Shown: one piece after another, positions 25,128 through 33,511 of the stretch | Layout of the letters: the number at the start of each line of letters is the position of its first letter | Position numbering within the stretch: the stretch's first letter is position 1 | Made by a program: the position numbers and the translations under genes | Assembly: GCF_014648815.1 (NCBI RefSeq) | Contig: NZ_BMRV01000002.1 | Location: forward strand, 310,001-374,000 | From: Streptomyces flaveolus | GTDB lineage: Bacteria > Actinomycetota > Actinomycetes > Streptomycetales > Streptomycetaceae | Length of the DNA stretch: 64,000 bases | Direction of reading: 5' to 3' | The notes under the pieces: generated by a model | Told to the model about the DNA's origin: nothing | Seen by the model: the letters and a program-made list of their open reading frames with translations, nothing else | Databases searched by the model: none

Positions 25128-25166
25128 GGACGCCCCGCCCGGGGACCTCTCCGGGGCGGGGCGTCC
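25128..25166 (-). terminator. Stem-loop terminator of the mannanase gene
   Basis: A 13-bp perfect stem (25128-25140 with 25154-25166, GGACGCCCCGCCC / GGGCGGGGCGTCC) lies 14 bp after the mannanase stop codon. It has no T-run. Confidence 0.75.
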
Positions 25167-25179
25167 TCGCGTCCGTCGG

Positions 25180-26439
25180 TCAGCGGTCCGCGGCGCTGCC
25201 CCGGACGACGCAGGAGCGGCTGTTCTCCCAGCCCCACCCGTCACCGTCGGGGTCCGAGGCGCTGCCCTTCACGCAGTACGGGTAACCGTTGGGAGCGAGA
25301 GCGCCGGGGACGACGCAGGAGCGGCCGTTCTCCCAGCCCCACCCGTCACCGTCGGGGTCCGAGGCGCTGCCCTTCACGCAGTACGGGTAACCGTTGGGAG
25401 CGGTACCGCCCGTGCCGCCGTCACCGCCGCCGTACACGGTGGCGGTCTTGGACGTGGCTGCGATGCCGTTGCTGCCGTTGAAGAAGCGGTTGCCCCAGGT
25501 GGTCAGCGAGTTCGGGTCGAAGCCGTTGACCATGTCGAGGTACTCGACACCGCTGCCGTTGCCGCTCCACGACCAGCCGATGTAGCCGATGCCGAGGGAC
25601 TGGGCCGTCGCCATGACGGCGTCCTCGTCGGGGTTGCCGTCGCTGTGCTGGTCACCGAACTCACCGACGACGATGGGCAGTCCCTTGCCCACGAAGGCGT
25701 TGAGGTAGTCCCGCACCTCGGTCGCGGTGTCGTAGACCCCGTACATGTGGATCGAGAAGATGGTGTTGCGGTCGGGGTCGGAGGCGAAGACCGAGGCAGC
25801 GTTGGAGCGCATCGTGCCGGACCAGTCCTGGCCCCAGTTGGGTGCGTCGACCATCAGGGCGTGGTCGAGGCCGGCGCCGCGGAGCTTGCCGATGGCCGCC
25901 TTGGTCGCGTCGGTCCACGCCGCGTAGTCGGTGTTGCCGAAGGGCTCGTTGCCGATGTTGACGACGACGTAGTCCTCCTGGCCCTCCAGCGCGCTCTTCA
26001 CGCTGACCCAGTAGTCGGCCGCCTGAGCCAGGCTGGTCGCGGCGCCGTCCTCGCCGTAGCCGGTGGTGTCGTGCACCTCCAGGACGCAGATGACCTTGTT
26101 CTCCTTGCACTGGCCGATGAGCGTGGAGACCTGGGAGACGCTCGTCTTCGTCCAGCGGCCGCCGCTGCTCAGCACGACGCGGACGGTGTTGGCGCCCTTG
26201 GCCGCGATGTCGGCGATGGAGCTGGTGCGCTCGGGATACCAGGTGTAGGCGTGATTGACCCCGCGCATGACGAACGCGTTGCCGTTGCCCTCGACGACAC
26301 GTCCGTTGCTGACGTGGATACCGCCGTCCGCCGCCTCCGCCTTGCCGGTGGACGGCCCGGCGAGTGCGAGCAGCAGCCCCAGAACGACGGCGAACGCCAT
26401 CCCCGCGGTCGTGATCAGCGTGCTTCTTGACCTTCGCAT
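25180..26439 (-). CDS. Secreted GH5 beta-mannanase with two CBM10 modules
   Basis: Extracellular endo-1,4-beta-mannosidase, 419 aa. A Sec signal peptide ends near AEA-AD (about 37). The GH5 domain (about 39-330; subfamily 8-like, GGIHVSNGRVVEGNGNAFVM) has the acid/base Glu165 in NIGNEPFGN and nucleophile Glu260 in VVGEFGDQ. A Gly/Thr linker leads to two family-10 carbohydrate-binding modules (about 351-376 and 386-411; WGWEN-RSC), which are almost identical. I start at the ATG at 26439; the reading frame continues upstream without a signal-peptide rationale. The product would release manno-oligosaccharides for the importer encoded downstream. Confidence 0.9.
   Translation of the reverse strand: MRRSRSTLITTAGMAFAVVLGLLLALAGPSTGKAEAADGGIHVSNGRVVEGNGNAFVMRGVNHAYTWYPERTSSIADIAAKGANTVRVVLSSGGRWTKTSVSQVSTLIGQCKENKVICVLEVHDTTGYGEDGAATSLAQAADYWVSVKSALEGQEDYVVVNIGNEPFGNTDYAAWTDATKAAIGKLRGAGLDHALMVDAPNWGQDWSGTMRSNAASVFASDPDRNTIFSIHMYGVYDTATEVRDYLNAFVGKGLPIVVGEFGDQHSDGNPDEDAVMATAQSLGIGYIGWSWSGNGSGVEYLDMVNGFDPNSLTTWGNRFFNGSNGIAATSKTATVYGGGDGGTGGTAPNGYPYCVKGSASDPDGDGWGWENGRSCVVPGALAPNGYPYCVKGSASDPDGDGWGWENSRSCVVRGSAADR
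25203..25402 (-). repeat. Near-perfect 105-bp tandem repeat encoding two CBM10 modules
   Basis: Two 95-base units, 25203-25297 and 25308-25402, are offset by 105 bp (35 codons) and differ by a single base (T at 25221, C at 25326), which changes Gly to Ser. The near absence of silent changes indicates a very recent duplication or active homogenisation. Confidence 0.95.
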
Positions 26440-26519
26440 GTGTCTCCTCGGGCAGGTCGGACGGGGGGTGCCGTCGCCTGACCGGGCCCGCCGGACGCAC
26501 TGTGCCGACACGACTGGCT

Positions 26520-26531
26520 GACAACGATGTC
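26520..26531 (-). promoter_or_regulatory. Operator-like palindrome upstream of the mannanase
   Basis: GACAACGATGTC, 81 bp before the mannanase start, differs at one position from the perfect palindrome GACAACGTTGTC before the ROK kinase gene. The spacing to the start codon is nearly the same in both. It has LacI-operator-like size and symmetry; regulator assignment is inferred. Confidence 0.5.
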
Positions 26532-26852
26532 GGACGGCGGAGACTCGTCACCCGAGGCACGCATCGCAATCGTCGGGAGTTGCGGGGAGGGCACCGGACA
26601 AGCGGTGTGATGGGTCGGCGAGGCGGCCGGACCGGGCTGCGGCCGCTCGGCGCCACACCATGAGGCACCGGATGTTCCATCCCTGTCAATAGACGGTTCA
26701 CGATCCGCCTCAGCGAGCCAGGAAGCACGTGAGGACTAAACCGCTAAACCCGCTACCCAGCGCCGGACAGTCCACCGGGGACAGTGGCTGCCAGCAGGAG
26801 AACGGTCTGCGCGATCGATTGACAGGCGAAGTGGACGCCTCTACGTTCCTGC

Positions 26853-26864
26853 CCGGTTAACCGG
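26853..26864. promoter_or_regulatory. Palindrome CCGGTTAACCGG
   Basis: A perfect 12-bp dyad in the gap between the divergent mannanase and isomerase genes. Its right half reads TTAACCGGTACA, close to the TGAACCGGTA-type sites elsewhere in the locus. A LacI-family operator is likely but untested. Confidence 0.5.
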
Positions 26865-26867
26865 TAC

Positions 26868-27197
26868 ATGCGAGCCATCCCCCGAACGAGAGAGCCGCCA
26901 TGCAGGGACACCCCTCTCGCGCCGACCGGACGGTATGCGAAGCCTCCGGCGTTCCCGCTCGTGGCCGTGCCGGCGGGCGTGCGCCTGTCGCCCATACCCT
27001 CTCCACCGGCCTCGGCCGCCGCCGAGGAACTTCTTCACGGAGCGTCGCGGGATCCGCCGCCGCCTGGACTCCGGCCGTGGATGTCCAGCGGCTCGACGCC
27101 GACTTCGGGGCGGCAGACGGTGACGGCAGTGCCTTCCGGTGACATCGGGACCGCTGGATCGACGGGGAGTTCGGCGCCTTTCGCCCGCTCATCAGCC
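26868..27197. other. Gene-free stretch, possible decayed coding sequence
   Basis: No complete gene. Two broken plus-strand frames contain less random-looking pieces (VDVQRLDADFGAADGDG up to about 27141, then DRWIDGEFGAFRPLISLN) joined across a stop and frame shift. This could be the worn end of an old gene, but the family cannot be named and chance is possible. Confidence 0.25.
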
Positions 27198-27234
27198 TGA
27201 ACCGGAAATCTCGTCAGCGACTATACCGGTTCAA
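27198..27234 (+). promoter_or_regulatory. Pair of inverted TGAACCGG operator-like sites before the isomerase gene
   Basis: TGAACCGGAA at 27198-27207 and, on the other strand, TGAACCGGTATA (27222-27233) face each other about 28 bp apart, 55-90 bp before the GTG start. They match the sites at the divergent beta-mannosidase/importer promoters. Confidence 0.55.
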
Positions 27235-27288
27235 TAACAGGAGGCAGGAGGCCCGCGATATCCGTTCGCCCACGGTTAACGTACGACC

Positions 27289-28512
27289 GTGGATCTACTA
27301 CAACCGGTCATCAAGTCGTACGCATGGGGTTCACGCGACGCGCTGTCCCGGCTCCAGGGGAGGAACACCCCGTCGGCCGGACCGGAGGCGGAGTTGTGGA
27401 TGGGCGCGCACCCGTCCGGCCCGGCGGGGATCACCCGCGGGGGACGGGAGACGACACTTCTGGACGCCGTGACCCGCGACCCGCACGGGGAGCTGGGCAC
27501 CGCGTGCGCCCGGCGGTTCGGGGGCAGGCTGCCGTTCCTGCTGAAGGTGCTGGCCGCCGAGCAGCCGCTTTCCATACAGGTGCACCCGGACCGGCAGCAG
27601 GCGCGCTCGGCCTTCGCCGCCCAGCAGGCCGACGGCGGCCGCGGCCCCTACGCGGACGACTGGCCCAAACCCGAACTGCTCTGCGCGCTCACCCGCTTCG
27701 AGGTCCTGGCCGGCTTCCGCCAACGCGAGGAGGCCGCACACCTGCTGGAGAACCTCGGGGTCGACGGCCTGCGTCCGGTGATCGGACTGCTGCGCGCCGG
27801 CACCGACGAGCACGTTCTCTCCGAAGCCCTGCGAGCCCTGCTGGAGTGGGCTCCGGACGAGCGGACGTCACTGGTGTCCGCCGTCGTGACCTCGAGCCGG
27901 CGCCTGGCACGGTCCGCGGACTTTGATGCCGCCGCGTACGCGGCGGTGGGGCGCCTGGCGCGGCATCACCCCGAAGACCTCGGTGTCGTGGCCTCCCTGC
28001 TTCTGAACCACCGGGTCCTGGATCCCGGCGCGGCCCTGTTCATGCCGGCCGGCGGACTGCACGCCTACGTCCACGGTGTCGGTCTGGAACTGCTCGCCAA
28101 CTCGGACAACGTGCTGCGTGCGGGACTGACGGCCAAGGAGGTGAACGTGCCCGAGCTGCTGCGGATCACCAACCCGGCGGTGCGCGTGCCGGTAGTCACG
28201 CCGACGACCGTCCGGGGGCCGGGAAGAACATGGCTGTACGACTGCCCGGTGGCGGAGTTCGCCCTCTACAAGACTGAACTCGACGGCACCAGCGGGCCTC
28301 TCGTGCCCGCGACCGGCCCTCGCATCGCCTTCTGCGCGGACGGATCGGCCCGACTGCACACAGGGGCGAGCGGCGTCGAGCCGCTGCGGCTCACCCCCGG
28401 CACCTCCTGCTTCCTCTCCGCCTCGGACGAGGACGTCCGGGTCGAGGGCAGGGGCACCCTGTTCGTGGCCACCGTCGGCCAGGACCCGGGCGGACGCGGC
28501 ACCCTCGCTTAG
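27289..28512 (+). CDS. manA: Mannose-6-phosphate isomerase, class I
   Basis: Zinc enzyme interconverting mannose-6-phosphate and fructose-6-phosphate; 407 aa. It shows the family N-terminus (LLQPVIKSYAWGS, then PEAELWMGAHPSGP), the metal-site segment PLSIQVHPD, a Lys/Pro/Glu substrate region (DDWPKPELLCAL) and the second metal/active segment FMPAGGLHAYVHGVGLELLANSDNV. No ribosome site precedes the GTG at 27289, while TAACGT sits 6 bases upstream, suggesting a leaderless transcript. It channels imported mannose into glycolysis together with the ROK kinase that follows. Confidence 0.95.
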   Translation: MDLLQPVIKSYAWGSRDALSRLQGRNTPSAGPEAELWMGAHPSGPAGITRGGRETTLLDAVTRDPHGELGTACARRFGGRLPFLLKVLAAEQPLSIQVHPDRQQARSAFAAQQADGGRGPYADDWPKPELLCALTRFEVLAGFRQREEAAHLLENLGVDGLRPVIGLLRAGTDEHVLSEALRALLEWAPDERTSLVSAVVTSSRRLARSADFDAAAYAAVGRLARHHPEDLGVVASLLLNHRVLDPGAALFMPAGGLHAYVHGVGLELLANSDNVLRAGLTAKEVNVPELLRITNPAVRVPVVTPTTVRGPGRTWLYDCPVAEFALYKTELDGTSGPLVPATGPRIAFCADGSARLHTGASGVEPLRLTPGTSCFLSASDEDVRVEGRGTLFVATVGQDPGGRGTLA

Positions 28513-28537
28513 AACCCCTTGTTCGTTTCCCTGATTT

Positions 28538-28549
28538 GACAACGTTGTC
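28538..28549 (+). promoter_or_regulatory. Perfect palindrome GACAACGTTGTC overlapping a TTGACA box
   Basis: The 12-bp dyad overlaps a consensus -35 TTGACA (28536-28541) and lies about 77 bp before the ROK kinase start. A near-copy lies before the mannanase. The best reading is a repressor operator of the LacI type. Confidence 0.6.
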
Positions 28550-28625
28550 GCGCCCGGGGATCACCTCGACGCCGCCACCGCAGCTTCGAGGGTCCCGCGG
28601 GGCGACCGGAGGAAGGACCGTATCG

Positions 28626-29600
28626 GTGTACGCCGCCCTGGACATCGGAGGGACCAAGATCGCGGGAGCGTTGGTGGACGGACGGGGAACCGTCGTCCAC
28701 CGCGCCGAACTCCCGACGCCTGCGCGGGAATCCACCCAACGCATGGCGCGGACCGTCGACGCCGTGATCGACACCCTGTCGGCCACTGAGGCCTGGGGCA
28801 CGGTACGTGGTGTGGGCATCGCCAGCGCAGGCCCCGTCGACACGGTCACCGGCACGGTGAGCCCTGTGAACATCCCTGCCTGGCGGGACTTCCCGCTCGT
28901 CGAGAGCGTGCGCGCCCATCCGATGCTCGTCGCCGGCCTGGAGCCCGTCCTGCTCGGGGACGCCGTGGCCATGGCCGCCGCCGAGCACTGGCTGGGCGCC
29001 GCTCGCGGCGTGGCCAACGCCCTGTGCATGGTGGTGTCGACCGGCGTCGGCGGCGGTTACGTCCTGGACGGCCGACTGCATCCCGGGCCTTCCGGGAACG
29101 CCGGCCACATAGGTCACATCTCCGTCGACTTCGACGGACCGCCCTGCGCCTGCGGTGCCCACGGATGTGTGGAGGGGTACGCCAGCGGTACCGCGATCGC
29201 CCGCTACGCCGTGCAGCGGGGCTGGTCACCGCAACCGGGTTCGCAACCCTCCGCAGCCGCGGTCGCCGCGTCCGCGCGCGAGGGCGACGAGCGGGCCCTG
29301 GCCGCCTACGACCGCTCGGCCCGCGCGTTGGCCGCCGCGATCGCCGGCAGCGCGGCGCTGCTGGAGATCGAGGTCGCGGTCATCGGGGGTGGCGTCGCGC
29401 AGGCGGGCGAGACGCTGTTCACGCCATTGCGCCGGCACCTGCGCGCGTTCGCGGCCCTCGACTTCGTGCGCGATCTCGAGGTGCGTCCCGCCGCACTGGC
29501 GCGGGACGCCGGCCTCATCGGTGCGGCGGCGGCCGCCCGACAGCAACTCGACGAAATGGGTGGAGCGGCGTCGCCAGTCGTTCAGGGAAGCGCCACTTAA
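28626..29600 (+). CDS. ROK-family sugar kinase
   Basis: Cytoplasmic sugar kinase, probably phosphorylating mannose or glucose; 324 aa. It has the N-terminal phosphate loop ALDIGGTKIAGALVDG, the ROK signature CMVVSTGVGGGYVLDGRL, and the zinc-type motif GHISVDFDGPPCACGAHGC (His plus Cys cluster), then EGYASG. I choose the GTG at 28626, which has GGAGGAAGGA upstream; the frame is open to 28536 but that overlaps the operator. With ManA it would form a mannose to Man6P to Fru6P route. Sugar specificity is inferred from context. Confidence 0.9.
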   Translation: MYAALDIGGTKIAGALVDGRGTVVHRAELPTPARESTQRMARTVDAVIDTLSATEAWGTVRGVGIASAGPVDTVTGTVSPVNIPAWRDFPLVESVRAHPMLVAGLEPVLLGDAVAMAAAEHWLGAARGVANALCMVVSTGVGGGYVLDGRLHPGPSGNAGHIGHISVDFDGPPCACGAHGCVEGYASGTAIARYAVQRGWSPQPGSQPSAAAVAASAREGDERALAAYDRSARALAAAIAGSAALLEIEVAVIGGGVAQAGETLFTPLRRHLRAFAALDFVRDLEVRPAALARDAGLIGAAAAARQQLDEMGGAASPVVQGSAT

Positions 29601-29608
29601 CCGGTTTT
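29597..29608. promoter_or_regulatory. TTAACCGGTTTT site at the ROK stop codon
   Basis: A motif resembling the locus operator (core AACCGGTT) overlaps the end of the ROK kinase gene. There is no start codon nearby that it would obviously control, so it may be coincidental. Confidence 0.25.
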
Positions 29609-29723
29609 CCCCGTACCGCTGAAGTGGCCGCCCTTCATGGGTAAGCGTTCCCGTCTTTTCGTGGCCCCTCACCGAAACTCCTGGTGGGTCCTCCCGGAGC
29701 GGAACCTCCCCGGCGGAACGCGA

Positions 29724-29750
29724 AGGGGCGCGGCATGACGCCGCGCCCCT
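29724..29750. terminator. Bidirectional terminator between the ROK kinase and lacI-type genes
   Basis: An 11-bp perfect stem (29724-29734 with 29740-29750) and a 5-base loop lie between two convergent genes, 23 bp from the LacI stop. It probably serves both strands. Confidence 0.75.
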
Positions 29751-29772
29751 CGACCGCCCGTGCCCGCCGCCT

Positions 29773-30801
29773 CTACGAAGGAGGTGCGGCGGTCGATGCC
29801 CTCGGTACCAGGGAGGGCGTCGCGAAGGGCTGGGACGTCACGTCGTGGCCCGCCAGCACCTCGAACAGCACCCGCGCGACCTGCGCTCCGAAGGTGTGCA
29901 CGTCGTGGCTCATCGCCGACAGTGTCGGATGCGTCAGCCGGCACAACTGGGAGTCGTCCCACGCCAGCAGCGACAGTTCGTCCGGCACGGAGACGCCCAT
30001 CTCGGCGGCGACCCCGAGTCCGGCGACCGCCATGATGTCGTTGTCGTAGAGGATCGCCGTGGGCCGCTCGGCGGACAGCAGCAGGGAACGGGTGGCACGC
30101 GCCCCGTCCTCGCCCGAGAAACCCGTCTCGACGTGCGGGCCGCGCTCGAGGCCGAGTTCGCTCGTCGTCTGCTCGAACGCGGTCGTCCGGATCGCGCTGT
30201 GCCCGAGCCCTCGGGGACCGCCCACGTGCGCGATGCGCCGGTGCCCCAGCACCGCCAGGTAGCGCACCGCCTCGGCGACGGCAGCGGCGTCGTCGGTCCA
30301 CACCGACGGGAAGCCTCCGGTGAGGGACGGATGGCCGACCGCCACTGCCGGAAGACCGATGCGCCGCAGCGGGGCGATGCGGGGATCCTCGTGATGGAAG
30401 TCGACCAGGATCGAGCCCCCTATCTGCCGCTCCCGCCACCAGCGTTCCTGCAGCCCGATCTCCTCCTCCAGCGAGTCGACGAGGCGCAGCAGCAGCGAAC
30501 AGTCGCGCTCGGCCAGCACGCTCTCGATGCCGGAGACGAACTCCATGTAGAAGGGCTCCAGGCCCAGCAGCCGCGCAGGTCGGCAGATCGCCAGCCCCAC
30601 GGTGTCGACGGACCGGCGCGACAGGCTGCGGGCCGAGGAGTTGGGCGCCCAGCCCAGCTGGCGGGCCGCGGCGAAGATCCGCTCCCGGGTGGCGTCGGAG
30701 ACCCCCGGCTTGTCGTTGAACGCCAGGGACACGGCGCCCTTGGACACGCCGGCGGCCGCGGCGACGTCCCTGATGGTGACGCGTTCGAGCGGTGCGCTCA
30801 C
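29773..30801 (-). CDS. LacI-family regulator of the mannan locus
   Basis: Repressor of sugar genes, 342 aa. The N-terminal LacI helix-turn-helix (about 8-30: VTIRDVAAAAGVSKGAVSLA) and hinge helix (SSARSLSRRSVDTVGLAI) precede a periplasmic-binding-like ligand domain. The GTG start overlaps the beta-mannosidase stop by GTGA, so the two are co-translated. It most likely binds one of the palindromes in this locus and is released by a manno-oligosaccharide; both points are inferred. Confidence 0.92.
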   Translation of the reverse strand: MSAPLERVTIRDVAAAAGVSKGAVSLAFNDKPGVSDATRERIFAAARQLGWAPNSSARSLSRRSVDTVGLAICRPARLLGLEPFYMEFVSGIESVLAERDCSLLLRLVDSLEEEIGLQERWWRERQIGGSILVDFHHEDPRIAPLRRIGLPAVAVGHPSLTGGFPSVWTDDAAAVAEAVRYLAVLGHRRIAHVGGPRGLGHSAIRTTAFEQTTSELGLERGPHVETGFSGEDGARATRSLLLSAERPTAILYDNDIMAVAGLGVAAEMGVSVPDELSLLAWDDSQLCRLTHPTLSAMSHDVHTFGAQVARVLFEVLAGHDVTSQPFATPSLVPRASTAAPPS

Positions 30802-33239
30802 GCCGGTTCCACACAGAACAGTGCTGCTCGCACGGCGTTCGCTCCGGTCTCTGACGCGCCCGTGACCCGCAGCCGGAGCTGTTCACCGGGAAGCAGGGTG
30901 CGCAGACCGGTGTCGCAGACCGCGTCCGGTCCCAGCCTGTCGGCCTGCAGGAGGAGGTCGCGTACGAGGGTGTGTGCTGTTACCACGACCTCGACATTAC
31001 CCGTCCCGGCACCCATCGGGGACTCGACGACCACGTCGTAGTCCGGGACCGGGTAGGCGAATTCCCGGTCCGTGACCGACAGGTGCACACTGCGCAGGTC
31101 GCCACTGTCGGCGACGAGGAACTCCTTGGCGGAACGGGGGGCGGGGACCAGGTCCTGCGGCACGGACTGCCGGTGCACCGAACGGGCGGCGACGGTCACG
31201 TCGAGCACCTGCTCGGACACGGCGGCTCCGTCCGCACGCAGCCGCCGCAGGGTCACGCGTGCCTGCCAGGGCTCGGCGGACTGGTTGACGGCGGCGAGCA
31301 CGGGACCGTCGTCGCCCTCTCCCGGCTGGAGCGTGAGCAGCCGGTCCGCGTAGACCCGGCGCAGTTCGTGGTACAGGGGCTTGAGGCGGCCGTCACCGTC
31401 GATGGCTGCCCATGAGCTGACCGGCCAGCAGTCGTTGATCTGCCAGACGACGGTGCCGGCGCACACCGGCCAGTGCGAGCGCCAGTGCTCGATCCCGGCG
31501 GCGATCGCCCGGGCCTGCACGACCTGGGTCAGGTAGTGCCAGCGGTCGAAGTCGTCCTCGGGCAGCACGAAGTGGCGTTCCACGCCCCGATTCAGCTTGC
31601 CGTTGCCGTCTTCGGCCTTCTGGTGGTGCAGCATGCCGGGAGAGTCGGGAGCGAGACGTTCGCCGGGCAGTGCCCGCCGCAGGGTCGCCATCGCGGGCGG
31701 CGCCTGCCAGCCGAACTCCGACACGAAGCGGGGCACCGAATCGCGGTACTCGGCGTAGTCCCGGCGGTTCCAGACCTCCCACGAGTGGTGGGTGCCGTGA
31801 GCCGGGTCGTTGGGGTGGTGGTCCCAGGAACCGGACCAGGGGCTGCCGGCGGTGTAGGGACGGGTGGGATCGAGTTCGGCGACGATCCGCGGGAGCAGGT
31901 CCAGGTAGTAGCCGCCGCCCCAGGAGTCGCCGCGCAGCTCGGGCTCCCAGTCCCAGTCGCGAAAGCCCCAGAGATTTTCGTTGTTGCCGTTCCACAGCAC
32001 GAGCGAGGGATGCGGCATGAGTCGGACAACGTTGTCGCGCGCCTCGGCCTCGACCTCGCCGCGCAGCGGCTGCTCTTCGGGGTAGGCGGCGCAGGCGAAG
32101 AGGAAGTCCTGCCAGACCATGAGGCCCAGTTCGTCGCAGACGTCGTAGAAAGCGTCGTCCTCGTAGATGCCGCCGCCCCAGATCCGCACCAGGTCCACGC
32201 CCGCATCTGCCGTCTGGCGCAACCGAGTGCGGTAGCGCTCCGGCGTGATCCGGGACGGGAACACGTCGTCGGGGATCCAGTTGACGCCGCGCGCGAAGAT
32301 CCGTTCGCCGTTGACGACCAGGGTGAAGCCGGTACCGTGCCGGTCCGCCGAGCGGTCCAGTTCCACGGTCCGGAAGCCGATGCGCCGGCGCCACGAGTCG
32401 AGGGGGCGCTCCTCGGAGGCGGGACCGTCTTCGACGAGCACGAGTTCCAGGTCGTACAGAGCCTGGTCACCGTAGCCGCGGGGCCACCACAGGGAGGCGT
32501 CGGGCACCTCCAGCGTCAGCACGGCCTGCGTCCCGTCCACGACACCGCGCGCCTTCGCGAGGCCGGCCCCGACGGTGGCACGCACGGCGAGCGGGCGGGC
32601 CGCTCCCTGGGCGGTCCGCTCGACCTCGACACGCACCTCGACGCGGCCCGTGCCGCCGTCGACCGTCACCAGCGGACGCACGCCGGCCAGCCGGGCCGTC
32701 GACCAGCGCTCCAGCCGGACCGGGCGCCAGATGCCCGCGGTCACCAGGGTCGGGCCCCAGTCCCAGCCGAAGCTGCAGGCCATCTTGCGGATGTACTGGA
32801 ACGGCTCCGGGTAGACGTTCGGGCGCTCCCCCGTCAGTGCCCGTACCGATGCGGCCTCGTCGTAGGCGGAGGCGAAGTCCACCTCCAGGAGCCCGTGCCG
32901 GCCCGTGACGTCGAAGCGGTGGCGCCGGTGCATGTTCCTGGTCCGGCCCAGTTCCCGCCCGTCCAGCGTGATGGTCGCGGCAGTGTCGAGTCCGTCGAAG
33001 ACCAGATCCGTCCGCTCGTGCTCCGCCCCGGCGGTGTCGGTGGCCCGCAGGTCGCGGACGTAGGTCCAGGCACGCCGGCCGACCCAGGCCACGTCGTTCT
33101 CATTGGTACCGAGGAAGGGGTCCGGGATCAGGCCGGCCGTGAGCAGATCAGTGTGGACACAGCCGGGGACCTGAGCGGGCAGCAGGTTCTCGCTGTGGCG
33201 CAGGCTCCAGCCCTCGGCGAGCGGGGCGACTTCCTTCAT
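30798..33239 (-). CDS. GH2 beta-mannosidase
   Basis: Intracellular exo-beta-mannosidase, 813 aa, that cleaves imported manno-oligosaccharides to mannose. It has the sugar-binding N-domain (PAQVPGCVHTDLLTAGLI, a beta-mannosidase hallmark), the immunoglobulin-like domain, a TIM barrel with acid/base Glu421 in WNGNNENLWG and nucleophile Glu508 in FVSEFGWQ, and C-terminal beta domains. No signal peptide is seen, consistent with cytoplasmic action. It starts at the ATG at 33239, diverges from the importer operon, and overlaps the lacI-type gene by four bases. Confidence 0.94.
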   Translation of the reverse strand: MKEVAPLAEGWSLRHSENLLPAQVPGCVHTDLLTAGLIPDPFLGTNENDVAWVGRRAWTYVRDLRATDTAGAEHERTDLVFDGLDTAATITLDGRELGRTRNMHRRHRFDVTGRHGLLEVDFASAYDEAASVRALTGERPNVYPEPFQYIRKMACSFGWDWGPTLVTAGIWRPVRLERWSTARLAGVRPLVTVDGGTGRVEVRVEVERTAQGAARPLAVRATVGAGLAKARGVVDGTQAVLTLEVPDASLWWPRGYGDQALYDLELVLVEDGPASEERPLDSWRRRIGFRTVELDRSADRHGTGFTLVVNGERIFARGVNWIPDDVFPSRITPERYRTRLRQTADAGVDLVRIWGGGIYEDDAFYDVCDELGLMVWQDFLFACAAYPEEQPLRGEVEAEARDNVVRLMPHPSLVLWNGNNENLWGFRDWDWEPELRGDSWGGGYYLDLLPRIVAELDPTRPYTAGSPWSGSWDHHPNDPAHGTHHSWEVWNRRDYAEYRDSVPRFVSEFGWQAPPAMATLRRALPGERLAPDSPGMLHHQKAEDGNGKLNRGVERHFVLPEDDFDRWHYLTQVVQARAIAAGIEHWRSHWPVCAGTVVWQINDCWPVSSWAAIDGDGRLKPLYHELRRVYADRLLTLQPGEGDDGPVLAAVNQSAEPWQARVTLRRLRADGAAVSEQVLDVTVAARSVHRQSVPQDLVPAPRSAKEFLVADSGDLRSVHLSVTDREFAYPVPDYDVVVESPMGAGTGNVEVVVTAHTLVRDLLLQADRLGPDAVCDTGLRTLLPGEQLRLRVTGASETGANAVRAALFCVEPA

Positions 33240-33288
33240 CTACGGCTCCTTCGGCGGGACGGGCCCGGTGTCGTATGCAACGCGGCTC

Positions 33289-33318
33289 AACCTAACCCCA
33301 CAGAAGTGAACCGGTCTA
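33289..33318 (-). promoter_or_regulatory. Beta-mannosidase promoter with operator over -35
   Basis: On the minus strand TAGACC (33313-33318), an 18-base spacer and TAGGTT form a plausible promoter about 50 bp before the start codon. The -35 box is part of the operator-like TGAACCGGTCTA (read on the plus strand, 33307-33318), so a bound repressor would block RNA polymerase. Confidence 0.6.
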
Positions 33319-33427
33319 GCCTTCATTGCCTGACAGGAGCTGTCGCGGGCGAACAGCGGGAACAGGGACGCTTCGAGGCGCCCTCTCACCTCGTGTAACG
33401 ATTGAGTATCGCGACGGATTGAGAAGC

Positions 33428-33456
33428 TTTACCGGTTCACGGACGACTGACATAGT
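33428..33456 (+). promoter_or_regulatory. Importer operon promoter with operator over -35
   Basis: TTTACC (33428-33433), a 17-base spacer and CATAGT (33451-33456) form a promoter about 56 bp before the lipoprotein start. TTTACCGGTTCAC is the reverse complement of the TGAACCGGTAAA motif, so the operator again overlies the -35 box. The arrangement mirrors the divergent beta-mannosidase promoter. Confidence 0.6.
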
Positions 33457-33511
33457 CGCCGTCAACCACCACCGGAGCCCGAGCCGTGATCCTTGGAAAG
33501 GAGCTGGGCAC

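Larger units (their letters stand above)
26440..26867. promoter_or_regulatory. Upstream region of the mannanase gene with candidate operators
   Basis: Gene-free. On the mannanase side it contains GACAACGATGTC (26520-26531), a TGAACC-GTCTA-like half-conserved site (26691-26701, reverse strand), and the perfect 12-bp palindrome CCGGTTAACCGG (26853-26864). No coding frame is convincing. The palindromes match motifs found before the other mannan genes. Confidence 0.5.

Noticed and set aside
25291..25405. TTGGGAGCG half-sites resembling the CebR cellulose-regulon box
   Set aside because: They are the codons for Ala-Pro-Asn in the CBM10 linker, repeated because the module is duplicated, and lie at the 3' end of the gene.
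32025..32036. Perfect GACAACGTTGTC palindrome inside the beta-mannosidase gene
   Set aside because: It is explained by the codons for Asp-Asn-Val-Val in the conserved RDNVVRLMPH segment; it is far from any promoter. An operator role is not excluded but has no support.
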